From Flectobacillus roseus (GTDB lineage: Bacteria > Bacteroidota > Bacteroidia > Cytophagales > Spirosomataceae): a stretch of 64,000 bases of DNA. Both the position numbers and the translations under genes were made by a program. The stretch is from assembly GCF_030056665.1 (NCBI RefSeq), contig NZ_JASHIG010000034.1. One strand, written 5' to 3'. Below the pieces are notes generated by a model that made no database searches, had not been told where the DNA came from, and was given only the letters and a program-made list of their open reading frames with translations. Positions 1 through 8,603 of this stretch are shown in pieces (position 1 is the first letter of the stretch; every line of letters starts with the position of its first letter).

Positions 1-12
1 TCATAGAACAGG

Positions 13-44
13 AAATCGGTGCCAAAATGCTTTGACACCGATTT
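13..44. terminator. hairpin, possible terminator near left edge
   Basis: Arms AAATCGGTG and CACCGATTT are perfectly complementary around a loop that can pair further (CAAA/TTTG). It lies about 100 nt downstream of the minus-strand secreted-protein gene ending at 151, so it may end that transcript, but no long T-run follows on the minus strand. It could equally belong to a unit beyond the window edge. Confidence 0.4.
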
Positions 45-150
45 ATCGATTGAGAACGGCCATCCAAAACATGCTATGGTGCTACTTCGCACAACAAAAT
101 TCGGGATGACTCATGTTTTTTGAAGACTATAATTTAGTGGTCTGATGATA

Positions 151-891
151 TTAAAACATCTTTTCTGGTTTTGCTACGAGTAGTCTAAATTTACGTTCTC
201 CTTTACTGGTACGCAAACGGACGCTATATTCTCCATTTGATAGCTCATAGCTAGGCCAAACGATTGCCTCTGTAGCACTTTTCTTCGTTACTTGACATGG
301 AACACCCATTCCTGATGCTGTACTTACTAAAATTTCAGCTGACTCAACATCATCCTGACGTACTCGAATCATATCCAATTCGTCGTTACTATGAATAGTT
401 ACTCCTTTATAATCGGGTCTATAAACTGCCAGTGGAGCAAAAGCCTGAATATTTTTGTCTGACTTCACGGCAAGAATTCTATAGAACTTTGCAGCATCTT
501 GCGATTGAATCTCATCTGTATAGCTGAGCACTTCGTTATTTTTCCCAGCTTTTATTTCGGCAACATCCGAATAGTATTCTAAATCGGAGCTTGCTTGAAG
601 GATGTATTTTTTGACATCATTTGCTCTTGATGTCCATACAAACTTTACTTGATCATGCTCAACGATTGTTTGAAGATTCAGAAGATCATTTGAAAGTCCC
701 ACTGCTCTACCTCTTAATGAGGACTTGGGAGCGCTATTGTCATCTTCTGATTTTAAAATCGCGATTATATCTTTGTTATAGGTCAGTTGCTTCAGTTTGT
801 TTTTGTTATTGTAAGGTAATGGAGCAACAAAGGAAAGATTCGCGAATGCGCTTGTCAAAACGCAAAGCTTAAGCCAAAATGTATATTTCAT
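151..891 (-). CDS. secreted protein of unknown function
   Basis: I do not recognise this 246-residue protein. The N-terminus has a signal peptide (Lys followed by a hydrophobic stretch LCVLTSAFANLSFV, residues 9-22), so it is exported. The middle (about residues 75-150) reads like a beta-sandwich of fibronectin type III style, with VKFVWTSR and a later KFYRILAV strand. The last 80 residues resemble the beta-rich C-terminal fold of T9SS sorting domains, with strands around VKKSATEAIVWPS and GEYSVRLRTSKGERKF, but the usual NPS/G motif is not visible. It is monocistronic: a terminator lies upstream at 1034 and no gene is close. A role as a small cell-surface or periplasmic protein is inference. 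Confidence 0.75.
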   Translation of the reverse strand: MKYTFWLKLCVLTSAFANLSFVAPLPYNNKNKLKQLTYNKDIIAILKSEDDNSAPKSSLRGRAVGLSNDLLNLQTIVEHDQVKFVWTSRANDVKKYILQASSDLEYYSDVAEIKAGKNNEVLSYTDEIQSQDAAKFYRILAVKSDKNIQAFAPLAVYRPDYKGVTIHSNDELDMIRVRQDDVESAEILVSTASGMGVPCQVTKKSATEAIVWPSYELSNGEYSVRLRTSKGERKFRLLVAKPEKMF

Positions 892-1033
892 ACAAGTTTA
901 TAAATGATTAGTTGGTTTACGGCGGATACTCTATTTGAATCAAATTTCACGCCACTTACCTCCTGAAAATCAAAAAAATACTATATTTTACATTACTGAG
1001 TCTTTCAATGGTTAAGTGCTCTATTTCAATGGA

Positions 1034-1067
1034 TAAAAAAAAGAGGCTCTTTCGAAGCCTCTTTTTT
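1034..1067. terminator. bidirectional hairpin terminator
   Basis: AAAAAAGAGGCT and AGCCTCTTTTTT form a strong stem around a short CTTTCGA-type loop, with A-run and T-run on either side. It ends the minus-strand lipoprotein unit (1087-5105) and separates it from the secreted protein gene at 151-891. Confidence 0.85.
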
Positions 1068-1086
1068 CGTGAACTGAAATCACAAT

Positions 1087-1623
1087 TTATTTTACACGAA
1101 CACCTTTCATGTGTCTTTCTTTTACCTTCAAATTCGTTAAGACACTTTTTGCAAGTAGCAATCTCACTCTAGTTGGATATATCACTAAATACATATTCCC
1201 TTCGTAATCAATTCTTGAAAAACTGGGACTTCCCTTCTGATCAATCAACTGATAAAAGTATTCTCCTTTTTCTCCTGGAACAGCTCCAAAACGCAACCAG
1301 TTTTCTCCGTCTGAAGACTGTTCAAAGGTAATCAGCAAAGAACCATTTTCTTCACGCTGCACCATTCCTGGTGTATTTTTATCCAAAGATATACGGTTTA
1401 TATATCGTCCATTTTTGAAAAACACTTTACCTGATTTAATATTAGCATTTGAAGATGGAACTTCTCTTTCCAAAACGAGCGGATTGTCATTGTAGAATTG
1501 TATTCTTGTCAAATCTAGCTCGTTTTCTTGTAAGTTGTGCATCAAGCTTCCTGTCAAATAAACAGTCTTTTGACAACTAGTTAAAGAAAGTACCAGTACT
1601 ACGAAGAGAAATATTTTTTTCAT
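1087..1623 (-). CDS. small lipoprotein of unknown function
   Basis: A 178-residue protein starting at the ATG at 1623; the longer reading to 1659 would put 12 polar residues before the signal peptide, so the internal ATG is preferred. MKKIFLFVVLVLSLTSC is a textbook lipoprotein signal with the lipid-modified Cys at residue 17. The remainder is beta-strand rich with FENGRYINRISL-like strands and no motif that I know. It lies 103 nt downstream of the large TPR-like lipoprotein gene, with no terminator between, so it is probably the last gene of a three-lipoprotein operon (5105 to 1087). Function unknown. Confidence 0.75.
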   Translation of the reverse strand: MKKIFLFVVLVLSLTSCQKTVYLTGSLMHNLQENELDLTRIQFYNDNPLVLEREVPSSNANIKSGKVFFKNGRYINRISLDKNTPGMVQREENGSLLITFEQSSDGENWLRFGAVPGEKGEYFYQLIDQKGSPSFSRIDYEGNMYLVIYPTRVRLLLAKSVLTNLKVKERHMKGVRVK

Positions 1624-1726
1624 TGTTTTGTATGTTAATTCTTGATGGTAAAAATACAAAAAAGTGCCTGTTTATCAAATTGAATAGGTATTCTATCTAT
1701 TTGACTAGCCGACGTTTAAAGAATTA

Positions 1727-4102
1727 TTACTTCTTGACTTTCACAAAAGTGCTATAATCTGAGCACTCACGAATTAAGGATTTCTGAAACTTAGTATTTT
1801 TATATTTTTCTCTTAGAAGGGTAAAGTAGTGCTCATAATCGCGAACTTTATCTTTAGCAATTCGTGCTTCAAATACGGTGTAATCTTCTTCGCCAGACTG
1901 GCTATTGGCATGTACAAAGAAGGCAGCATTTTCACATTTGGCAGCTCCAAATGCAGCCTTAGCTGCAAGCTCGGCATCAGGACTTTTTAGGGCTGTTTCA
2001 AAATAACTCTTTGCTTTAGTAGCCAAATAATAGTCCGTTTCATAGTCTTTCTGAACATACCCATTGACCTCGCCTGAACTCCACTGGCGACGTAATAGCA
2101 CCCACGAGTTACCTTGATATGACATACTGTATGCTCCACAACCCAATAAATAAGCCGCTTCAAAATCGTTAGGATTGTCTGCCAAACGACTAGCCAACTC
2201 TTGCATTTTTTGTGCAAAAGTTACTGGAGTGTAAGTACTACGTTTTTCTTTATTAGTCGTAGTCATAAAGAATGGATCTTCGTTGAAATAGCTCTTCCAA
2301 GGCTCCTGACGCCAGACTTCTGGAGCTACTTTTTCGAAAGCTTTGGCAGCCTTGGCATAATCATGCTCCGACAAAGCACGACGACCCAATAATACATACA
2401 AATGATCTTGACTAAAGCCTGTCATCGATTGTAACAAAGAATCATACGCTGTTTTTTTAGATTCTTGATAGTAGGCAATCACTTGTTCAATAGTTTTGGA
2501 TTCGGTGGTATCTTCGATGGCATACATATCGGTTTGCGACATATATCCTCCATACTCATGACCAGAATTTGTTTGGTAGCTGGTCAATGCAGCCAACAAA
2601 TATGCCTTAGCTTTGGGATAAGGAATCGTAACCTTTTCGGGTTCGTTTTTCTTATTCATACAGCTAGCTAACCATCCTTGCTTTTCTTCCTTCTCGTGTG
2701 GCAAACGGCCATAATAGCGTGCTATCAATTGCTTTGAAGCCTCAGCCAAAGCATTACTCATGCGAAAATCCTTTGGTTTACCGAATGATGCCAATACAGG
2801 TGTAATTTCGTCTTCTAATTCTGGTGTAATTTTCGGTGATTTGTTACTTAGCAATAGTAATTCTTGAATTTCTAATTGTTTGCTCAAACCAGTATTTGGC
2901 TTAACCACCAATTTTGCTTCAGCCAAATATTCAGCCGATTTATCAAAGTTCTTTTCTATGTATTCCAAATAAGATAGCGCTCCTAACCAAAAACCTGTTT
3001 TGGGAACTTGTGGATTTGCCGAACAAGCAGTAGCAAAGTCTTTTAGTTTTTGCCAGTACGGAACCGCTTTATCATGATTTTCTTTCTCTTTTGCAGCATC
3101 GGATTCGCCCATCCAATAATCTACTTGTTTGTAATAAAGCGCTTCATTCTTATTGATTTCTCTCGACATCACTAATTCTATCAAAGGATGTGTTGGATCT
3201 AGATCAACCATTTTCTCCAAAAACTTCAACCCTTCTTCGCTAGGTTTGATGGCTGCGAAAGCATATACTGCTGCTTTTTCATGGCTATTTTTACATAAAG
3301 CAATGGCGCCTTCTTGAAACCCAATTCCTCTTGAGCGAATACTCAAGTCTGCCGCATGGCGACGACTTGGACAACGGTCAAATACTTGAGCAAAATCGTA
3401 GTAAGCCTGTACCGAATCACCCAAGGCAATTAGCGCCCCCGCTTTGCGAGACAATGCCCAGTCGGAGATATAGGTCTTCTTTTTCAACGGTTTTATCGCT
3501 GCATCATATACTTGCAAAGCCTCTTGCGGTTGGTCGTTCATCATTGCCAACTTAATTGTTTGGAAGGCATAACGTTCTTTCACAAACTCATCTTTCAGCT
3601 GGGGCAATGCGGCTTTAGCATTTGTAAATAACTCAACCAAAGCAACTGTATCTACTTTAGTTTCTGTAAAATAGTCAACCGTTTCACGCTTATACGCTTG
3701 GTCGATACCACGAACAAATGTAATATAATCAGCAGCCTCAGTTTTTTGATGACTAGTCAACCAATCTTGCAGTGCTGAAGACGTTCCGTAAAGCGATTGT
3801 TCTATTTGTTTTTTAGACACCTTCCCTCCTACATATTTGCTCCAAGCTGAAATATTGAGTGGTTTTTCGTGGTCAGTAGTATCACCATTTGTCAGGTTAT
3901 AATCGTCATATTCATTATAAAAAAACTGTGACGAATACGCATATTTTAAATCACCCCCTTTTACAGTTGCGGATTCAGGCATGAAAAAACTCATAAATTC
4001 ATCATAATCTACCATGCCAGGACCACAGGCCAAAATGGTAAAAATCACAAGCGAGGCAACAGACTTTTTACTCAGGTTGATATAGTTCTTCAATTTGTTC
4101 AT
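1727..4102 (-). CDS. large TPR-like lipoprotein
   Basis: A 791-residue predicted lipoprotein: the hydrophobic segment SLVIFTILAC places the lipobox Cys at residue 26, followed by GPGMVDYDEF. The mature protein is almost wholly alpha-helical with repeated A-x-x-Y and LG-type helix pairs (for example around ALIALGDSVQAYYDFAQVF and YVLLGRRALSEHDYAKAAKAFEKV), which indicates degenerate tetratricopeptide repeats. Such proteins act as scaffolds. The start codon lies inside the end of the upstream gene (35 nt overlap), which points to translational coupling with the GH-like lipoprotein. No enzymatic motif is seen, and the substrate or partner is unknown. Confidence 0.8.
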   Translation of the reverse strand: MNKLKNYINLSKKSVASLVIFTILACGPGMVDYDEFMSFFMPESATVKGGDLKYAYSSQFFYNEYDDYNLTNGDTTDHEKPLNISAWSKYVGGKVSKKQIEQSLYGTSSALQDWLTSHQKTEAADYITFVRGIDQAYKRETVDYFTETKVDTVALVELFTNAKAALPQLKDEFVKERYAFQTIKLAMMNDQPQEALQVYDAAIKPLKKKTYISDWALSRKAGALIALGDSVQAYYDFAQVFDRCPSRRHAADLSIRSRGIGFQEGAIALCKNSHEKAAVYAFAAIKPSEEGLKFLEKMVDLDPTHPLIELVMSREINKNEALYYKQVDYWMGESDAAKEKENHDKAVPYWQKLKDFATACSANPQVPKTGFWLGALSYLEYIEKNFDKSAEYLAEAKLVVKPNTGLSKQLEIQELLLLSNKSPKITPELEDEITPVLASFGKPKDFRMSNALAEASKQLIARYYGRLPHEKEEKQGWLASCMNKKNEPEKVTIPYPKAKAYLLAALTSYQTNSGHEYGGYMSQTDMYAIEDTTESKTIEQVIAYYQESKKTAYDSLLQSMTGFSQDHLYVLLGRRALSEHDYAKAAKAFEKVAPEVWRQEPWKSYFNEDPFFMTTTNKEKRSTYTPVTFAQKMQELASRLADNPNDFEAAYLLGCGAYSMSYQGNSWVLLRRQWSSGEVNGYVQKDYETDYYLATKAKSYFETALKSPDAELAAKAAFGAAKCENAAFFVHANSQSGEEDYTVFEARIAKDKVRDYEHYFTLLREKYKNTKFQKSLIRECSDYSTFVKVKK

Positions 4103-5105
4103 GTGTGTAAGTTTTGAGACTTTCGGAATCTAAATGATATAGGGCAAATGTAAGTTTTTGATTTGATATTTTCTTCTTTATCAATCTACAACCTTTTGAG
4201 AGGTCATCAAAAGCAACTTCCTCGGTTCGAAACACGTCTCCTTTACGAATTCCGATCCCCCATAAAGTGGTATCTCGCTGTGCAACAAATCGATTTTTAT
4301 CTCGCACAAATAAAGAGATATTGCTAAAATCCTTCGAGCTAACAGCATTCAAAAAATACTGAAATTGATGATTGCGATACCCTACTGTCCAATGAAAGGC
4401 TGGCATCACCAAATCCAAGGGCAAAGGATACTCTGACAATTCACCGATATATTGGCTTAGGACATCGGGTGTAAAAATCGAGTTTGTCGTTTTTTCGTTT
4501 TTCCAATCTGCCATGTTATAGCACATCAGCATACCTCTTTCGACAGGAGGCACACCTGTCTTGTCAGGAAATTTTATTTGATGTAGCCTAATCGTAACGC
4601 TGATATGAGGGTACTTCTTACGAAGAATCGTTAGTAAGGTAAAATATTTTTTCTTCGTAGATAAAGTCCAGTCACAATCTATCTGAATTTCATTATTCCC
4701 TATCGGCTCGCCTACCCAATGCTGATGAACCGCATTTATTTTATCTACTATTTTACCCGCAAAATCTTCCAAATAGCGAGGCTCAAGCCATTTCAAGGTC
4801 TGATTGGTCAGATATACCACGGGTACAACACTGATTCCTTGAGGTACTTTTTGCCTTGGTATCAGCAAAGCTTTGAAAGTTGGCTTTGCGGTACGCTCGT
4901 CTAAATCTACATCAAAATACTTGACGTATAGCTTTTGAATACGATTATCGGTAAGGATTTGTACTTCGTTTTCGGACAACTGAAAAACAGTTTTCCAATA
5001 ATAAAAAGCTGGGGTGACATCCTTGGGAACCTCAGAAGAGTTACAAGCCCAAACAAATGTCATTAATAACAAAAAGCAATAGAAAGGAAATTTCATTTTT
5101 CTCAA
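4068..5105 (-). CDS. lipoprotein with a glycoside-hydrolase-like TIM-barrel fold
   Basis: A 345-residue protein with a lipoprotein signal (FCFLLLMTFVWAC-type, Cys at residue 21). The body reads like a (beta/alpha)8 barrel of the GH18-like or DUF3142-like kind: a strand with IQIDCDW near residue 140, a later strand with GMLMCYNMADW near 195, and LDLVMPAFHW near 235, in the order where catalytic and sugar-contacting residues of such barrels lie. A catalytic pair is not certain, so activity is unproven. It is the first gene of the lipoprotein unit and overlaps the TPR-like lipoprotein by 35 nt, so the two products probably work together on the outer membrane or periplasmic face. An in-frame ATG three codons downstream (5096) is an alternative start. 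Confidence 0.7.
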   Translation of the reverse strand: MRKMKFPFYCFLLLMTFVWACNSSEVPKDVTPAFYYWKTVFQLSENEVQILTDNRIQKLYVKYFDVDLDERTAKPTFKALLIPRQKVPQGISVVPVVYLTNQTLKWLEPRYLEDFAGKIVDKINAVHQHWVGEPIGNNEIQIDCDWTLSTKKKYFTLLTILRKKYPHISVTIRLHQIKFPDKTGVPPVERGMLMCYNMADWKNEKTTNSIFTPDVLSQYIGELSEYPLPLDLVMPAFHWTVGYRNHQFQYFLNAVSSKDFSNISLFVRDKNRFVAQRDTTLWGIGIRKGDVFRTEEVAFDDLSKGCRLIKKKISNQKLTFALYHLDSESLKTYTHEQIEELYQPE

Positions 5106-5281
5106 AACTCAGGTATTTCTATTTTATACCTATTCCTGTTTTATGATAGTGTAATAGCAAAAAATCTTTGAGTAAAAGCAACAGACTTCGTATTAATACG
5201 ATTTCAATTACTTTTACCCAAAGAATACTTCGCCAAAAATACAGGCTTGTTTTGAGAGTTAACGATATAGGTACGAAAAAC

Positions 5282-6526
5282 TTATCGAGTGGTATTATTC
5301 GGTCGTGTATAGGTCAATTGCATCACATGAATATTACGACTAGCAAAGGCTGCCTCGCAATAATTCAGGTAATAACTCCACTTACGAATAAACGTATCAT
5401 CAAAGCCTAGCGCCTTGACTTGTTGAATATTTTGATGAAATTGGTCATACCATAACTTCAATGTATAGGCATAATCTAAGCCCATATCTTTGAGGTTGAC
5501 CATCGTAAAATCACTAGTTTTGTTGATAGCCTCGTTAATAGCACCTACCGATGGTAATAACGAGCCAGGGAAAATATATTTTTGAATCCAATCCACACCT
5601 TTTCTCAGAGAACTATAGCGAGAATCAGGACTGGTAATTACTTGAAAAGCCAGAATACCATCTTTTTTGAGAAGTTCGTTGCATTTGGCAAAGTATACTG
5701 GCAGAAATTCATGACCAACCGCTTCAAGCATTTCGATAGAAACAATCTTGTCGAATTTTCCAGTAATCAGGCGGTAATCTTTCAACAAAATCTCGACTCT
5801 ATCGCTCAAGCCTTCGGCTTTTACTCGCTCAGTTGCCAGCTTATGTTGCTCTTCCGAGATAGTTACAGAAGTAACTTTACAACCATAATTTTTGGCCATA
5901 TAGATAGCATTAGCGCCCCAACCACTCCCAATTTCGAGTACGTGGTCGGTAGATTTGAGATGCAACTGACGGCACAAACGTTCATACTTTTCGAGTTGAG
6001 CTTCTTCCAATGACAAACCTTTTTCTTTAAAATACGCACTTGAATAGGTCATAGAAGGGTCAAGAAACAGCGCAAAAAAATCATTATTCAAATCATAATG
6101 CTCGGAGATATTCTTTCTTGAACCATCCAAGCTATTGGCACGCCCTAAATGATAGATTTTATTACTCAGTTTGAGTAAGTTCAAAAGCCAGTTTTGGGTT
6201 TTATTTCCAGAAATAACAGGGACATTTTCGAGGTTATCCAAAAACCAACGAATTACATTTGTAATATTATCAGTATCCCAAAAGCCCATTACGTATGCTT
6301 CGCCAAAACCAATATCTCCATAAAGCATAATATGCTTAAAAAATCGTTCGTCTTTTATCTCAATTTTAGCTGTTGGAAAGACCTGCGTGTTTCCAAAAAA
6401 CAACACTTCTCCACTAGGTAATGTAACTTGTAATTTACCCAAGGTCATTTTTTGCAAAACATCCAAAATCGCTTTTTGATAAAAGCTAGGTTTGGTACGC
6501 TGTGTATTTTTCAAAGTTGTTGTCAT
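5282..6526 (-). CDS. cfa: cyclopropane-fatty-acyl-phospholipid synthase family methyltransferase
   Basis: A 414-residue protein of full CFA-synthase length. It has the N-terminal lipid-binding region followed by the family landmarks SEHYDLNNDFF (141-151) and YSSAYF (161-166), the S-adenosylmethionine loop LEIGSGWG (197-204) and SIEMLEAVG. The known family reaction transfers the SAM methyl group to the double bond of an unsaturated acyl chain in a membrane phospholipid, giving a cyclopropane or, in relatives, a methylated chain. It is the last gene of a four-gene operon that already encodes a second, shorter CFA-type enzyme, so the two probably act on different substrates or steps. It follows the DUF1365 gene by 20 nt. 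Confidence 0.88.
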   Translation of the reverse strand: MTTTLKNTQRTKPSFYQKAILDVLQKMTLGKLQVTLPSGEVLFFGNTQVFPTAKIEIKDERFFKHIMLYGDIGFGEAYVMGFWDTDNITNVIRWFLDNLENVPVISGNKTQNWLLNLLKLSNKIYHLGRANSLDGSRKNISEHYDLNNDFFALFLDPSMTYSSAYFKEKGLSLEEAQLEKYERLCRQLHLKSTDHVLEIGSGWGANAIYMAKNYGCKVTSVTISEEQHKLATERVKAEGLSDRVEILLKDYRLITGKFDKIVSIEMLEAVGHEFLPVYFAKCNELLKKDGILAFQVITSPDSRYSSLRKGVDWIQKYIFPGSLLPSVGAINEAINKTSDFTMVNLKDMGLDYAYTLKLWYDQFHQNIQQVKALGFDDTFIRKWSYYLNYCEAAFASRNIHVMQLTYTRPNNTTR

Positions 6527-6546
6527 AACAAAATAAGGATTTATGG

Positions 6547-7341
6547 TTAGTGAGAGAGGGGTCTATATATGTCTCTTTGAAGCTCTGGATGCGATTTTTT
6601 GGCATAAAAAGGAATCCGTTTTAGCCACAATACAAAAGCATTCCAATGAATGAGCCACATAATTCGAAGGGTAATCATCGGAAATCGAATGGCATACCAA
6701 GCTACTTTGGCATTGGTTAGTGGCTTCCTTTTACCCCAAAGCGTACTTTTGAAAAAGGATTTATCAGCTTTGAAATCATCGATTTTGATATGCAACGACT
6801 CATTGGGTATACGAAGTTTGAAGTCAAACTCGGCGTCCATATCAATAAAAGGCGATACATAAAAATGCTTAATTTCTCGATGCTCGAAGCGTTCTTCCTT
6901 TTCCAAAAAAGACTGAATCAAGTAGGGTTTCATTTCTCTGAATGTATTACTCACCTCCGCAACAACACATACAGGTTGTTTTTTTTCATCAAAACAGTAA
7001 TAAAATGATACTGGATTGAACTGATATCCCCATGTAGTGAGGTGGGTCAAAAGCATAATTTTTCCACCTTTCAAATCTATTCCTTTGGCATGCAAATACG
7101 TCAAGATTTGCTCCTTCACATCTTTATTGGTTTCAGGCTTTTCTTTAGGATATTGCAAATGGTTTTTATCAAAAAAACTAAACACATTCCAACTATTTCG
7201 ACTAATCCATTTCACATGTTTTGGAATGATATCAAGTTCATCTAAATCAAGGTAAAACATAAACAGCTTATACGTGAATCCATGTTTGATGGGTTCGCTT
7301 CGCTGGTGCATTACCTTACATTCATAGATACAGGATTTCAT
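6547..7341 (-). CDS. DUF1365 family protein
   Basis: A 264-residue protein recognisable as DUF1365 by the opening YECKVMHQRSEPIKHGFTYK-like segment, the FYLDLDEL strand, LLTHLTTWGYQFNPVSFYYC near residue 100, and VAEVSNTF. The biochemical role of the family is not established. It is repeatedly found next to FAD oxidoreductases and CFA-type methyltransferases, and so is assumed to take part in unusual fatty acid formation. Here its ATG overlaps the stop of the FAD oxidoreductase gene by 4 nt (ATGA), so the two are translationally coupled. No signal peptide is seen; two short hydrophobic stretches near the C-terminus (IMWLIHWNAFVLWL) suggest membrane contact. Confidence 0.85.
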   Translation of the reverse strand: MKSCIYECKVMHQRSEPIKHGFTYKLFMFYLDLDELDIIPKHVKWISRNSWNVFSFFDKNHLQYPKEKPETNKDVKEQILTYLHAKGIDLKGGKIMLLTHLTTWGYQFNPVSFYYCFDEKKQPVCVVAEVSNTFREMKPYLIQSFLEKEERFEHREIKHFYVSPFIDMDAEFDFKLRIPNESLHIKIDDFKADKSFFKSTLWGKRKPLTNAKVAWYAIRFPMITLRIMWLIHWNAFVLWLKRIPFYAKKSHPELQRDIYRPLSH

Positions 7342-8603
7342 GAGCCATAAATATTTTTGCCCGTGAGCGTTCTACATAAGTTCACTGCTGAAGTAAAAGC
7401 ATCTTCGTGGAAACCATATTTGAAATAACTTCCACAGAAATAAATGCCACCTTCGGTATTCAGCAGATGCAATTGTTGCTGTGCTTGCATAGCTGGAACA
7501 TCAAACAGTGGGTGCTCATATTCAATTACTTTCAATATCTTGGAAGGATCGATATTAGGCTGGGCATTAATCGAAACGAAATAGTTTTTCTTCTTTGAAA
7601 CGCCCTGCAACTGATTCATCCAATAAATAATAGAAGGCTGCAAACCATTTTCGGTTGCCTCTATTCGGTAATTCCAGCTACTCCAAGTCAAGCGATTTTG
7701 AGGCATAATAGACTCGTCGGTGTGTAGCGTTGCTATATTTTTCTGGTACTTAAACTTTGATAATAATTTATCCTGTAAAACAGAGGGCTCTTCGAGCAAA
7801 CCCAACGCTTGGTCGCCATGCGTAGCGATAATGACTTTATCAAAAAGTTCAGTGGTACCATCACTAAGCAATACGCTCACGCCATTTGCTTCTTTCTTTA
7901 CACTCACCGCAGCACGCCCTATCTGTATTTTTTCTTGAAAAGGTTTTATCAAAATATCTCGATACATACGGCTTCCGCCATCGAGCGTGTACCACTGATG
8001 TTGGGTATTGAGTCCCAGAAAACCATGGTTGTAAAAGAATCGTATCAAGGAAACAGCAGGAAAATCAAGCATCAATTCCATAGGGGTCGACCACACCGCC
8101 GAGCTCATAGGCACAAGATATTTCCAGAGCATATCCTCACCAAAACCAAACTCACGGATATATTCCCCTAGGGTATGATTTTGATATTTGGGATCGTCCA
8201 AAATTTTGATAGATTGCTCATTAAAACGACCGATTTGCAAGAGCATTTTCCAGTGTTTCAATGAAAAAAGCTGTTTTCTCTGTGCAAATAAGCCATTGAA
8301 TCCCGAGCCACAATATTCGAGCTTAGAAGGTACGTGTTGTACACTAAAAGACATATCCGTCTTTTTGATAGGGGCTTTAATTTCATCAAAAAGTTTACAC
8401 AAATTTGGATAGGTCTGGAAGTTAAAGACCATAAATCCTGTGTCGATATGTACAGGAGTACCTTCCTCATCGACGGTCACGGTATTGGTATGCCCGCCGA
8501 TATAGTTATTTTGTTCAAAAAGAGAAATATCATAATCCTGATGAAGAAAATGACCGCATCCCATCCCAGCAATGCCAGTCCCTATGATTGCTATCTTTTC
8601 CAT
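7338..8603 (-). CDS. FAD-dependent oxidoreductase (amine-oxidase fold)
   Basis: A 421-residue flavoprotein with the N-terminal dinucleotide-binding loop GTGIAGMGCG (8-17), the acidic residue ending the second strand (SLFEQ) and GGHTNTV just after it, as in amine oxidase and phytoene-desaturase-like flavoenzymes. The second FAD-contact motif KVIIATHGDQAL is near residue 255, and a C-terminal GIYFCGSYFKYGFHEDA segment closes the FAD site. In this gene context (DUF1365 plus CFA-type methyltransferases) the likely substrate is an acyl chain of a membrane lipid, oxidised or desaturated before or after methylation; that is inference. Its start codon directly abuts the stop of the upstream methyltransferase gene. 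Confidence 0.85.
   Translation of the reverse strand: MEKIAIIGTGIAGMGCGHFLHQDYDISLFEQNNYIGGHTNTVTVDEEGTPVHIDTGFMVFNFQTYPNLCKLFDEIKAPIKKTDMSFSVQHVPSKLEYCGSGFNGLFAQRKQLFSLKHWKMLLQIGRFNEQSIKILDDPKYQNHTLGEYIREFGFGEDMLWKYLVPMSSAVWSTPMELMLDFPAVSLIRFFYNHGFLGLNTQHQWYTLDGGSRMYRDILIKPFQEKIQIGRAAVSVKKEANGVSVLLSDGTTELFDKVIIATHGDQALGLLEEPSVLQDKLLSKFKYQKNIATLHTDESIMPQNRLTWSSWNYRIEATENGLQPSIIYWMNQLQGVSKKKNYFVSINAQPNIDPSKILKVIEYEHPLFDVPAMQAQQQLHLLNTEGGIYFCGSYFKYGFHEDAFTSAVNLCRTLTGKNIYGS

Noticed and set aside
5168..5410. 80-codon plus-strand frame across the spacer before cfa
   Set aside because: It mostly overlaps the complementary strand of the CFA synthase end and has no recognisable features.
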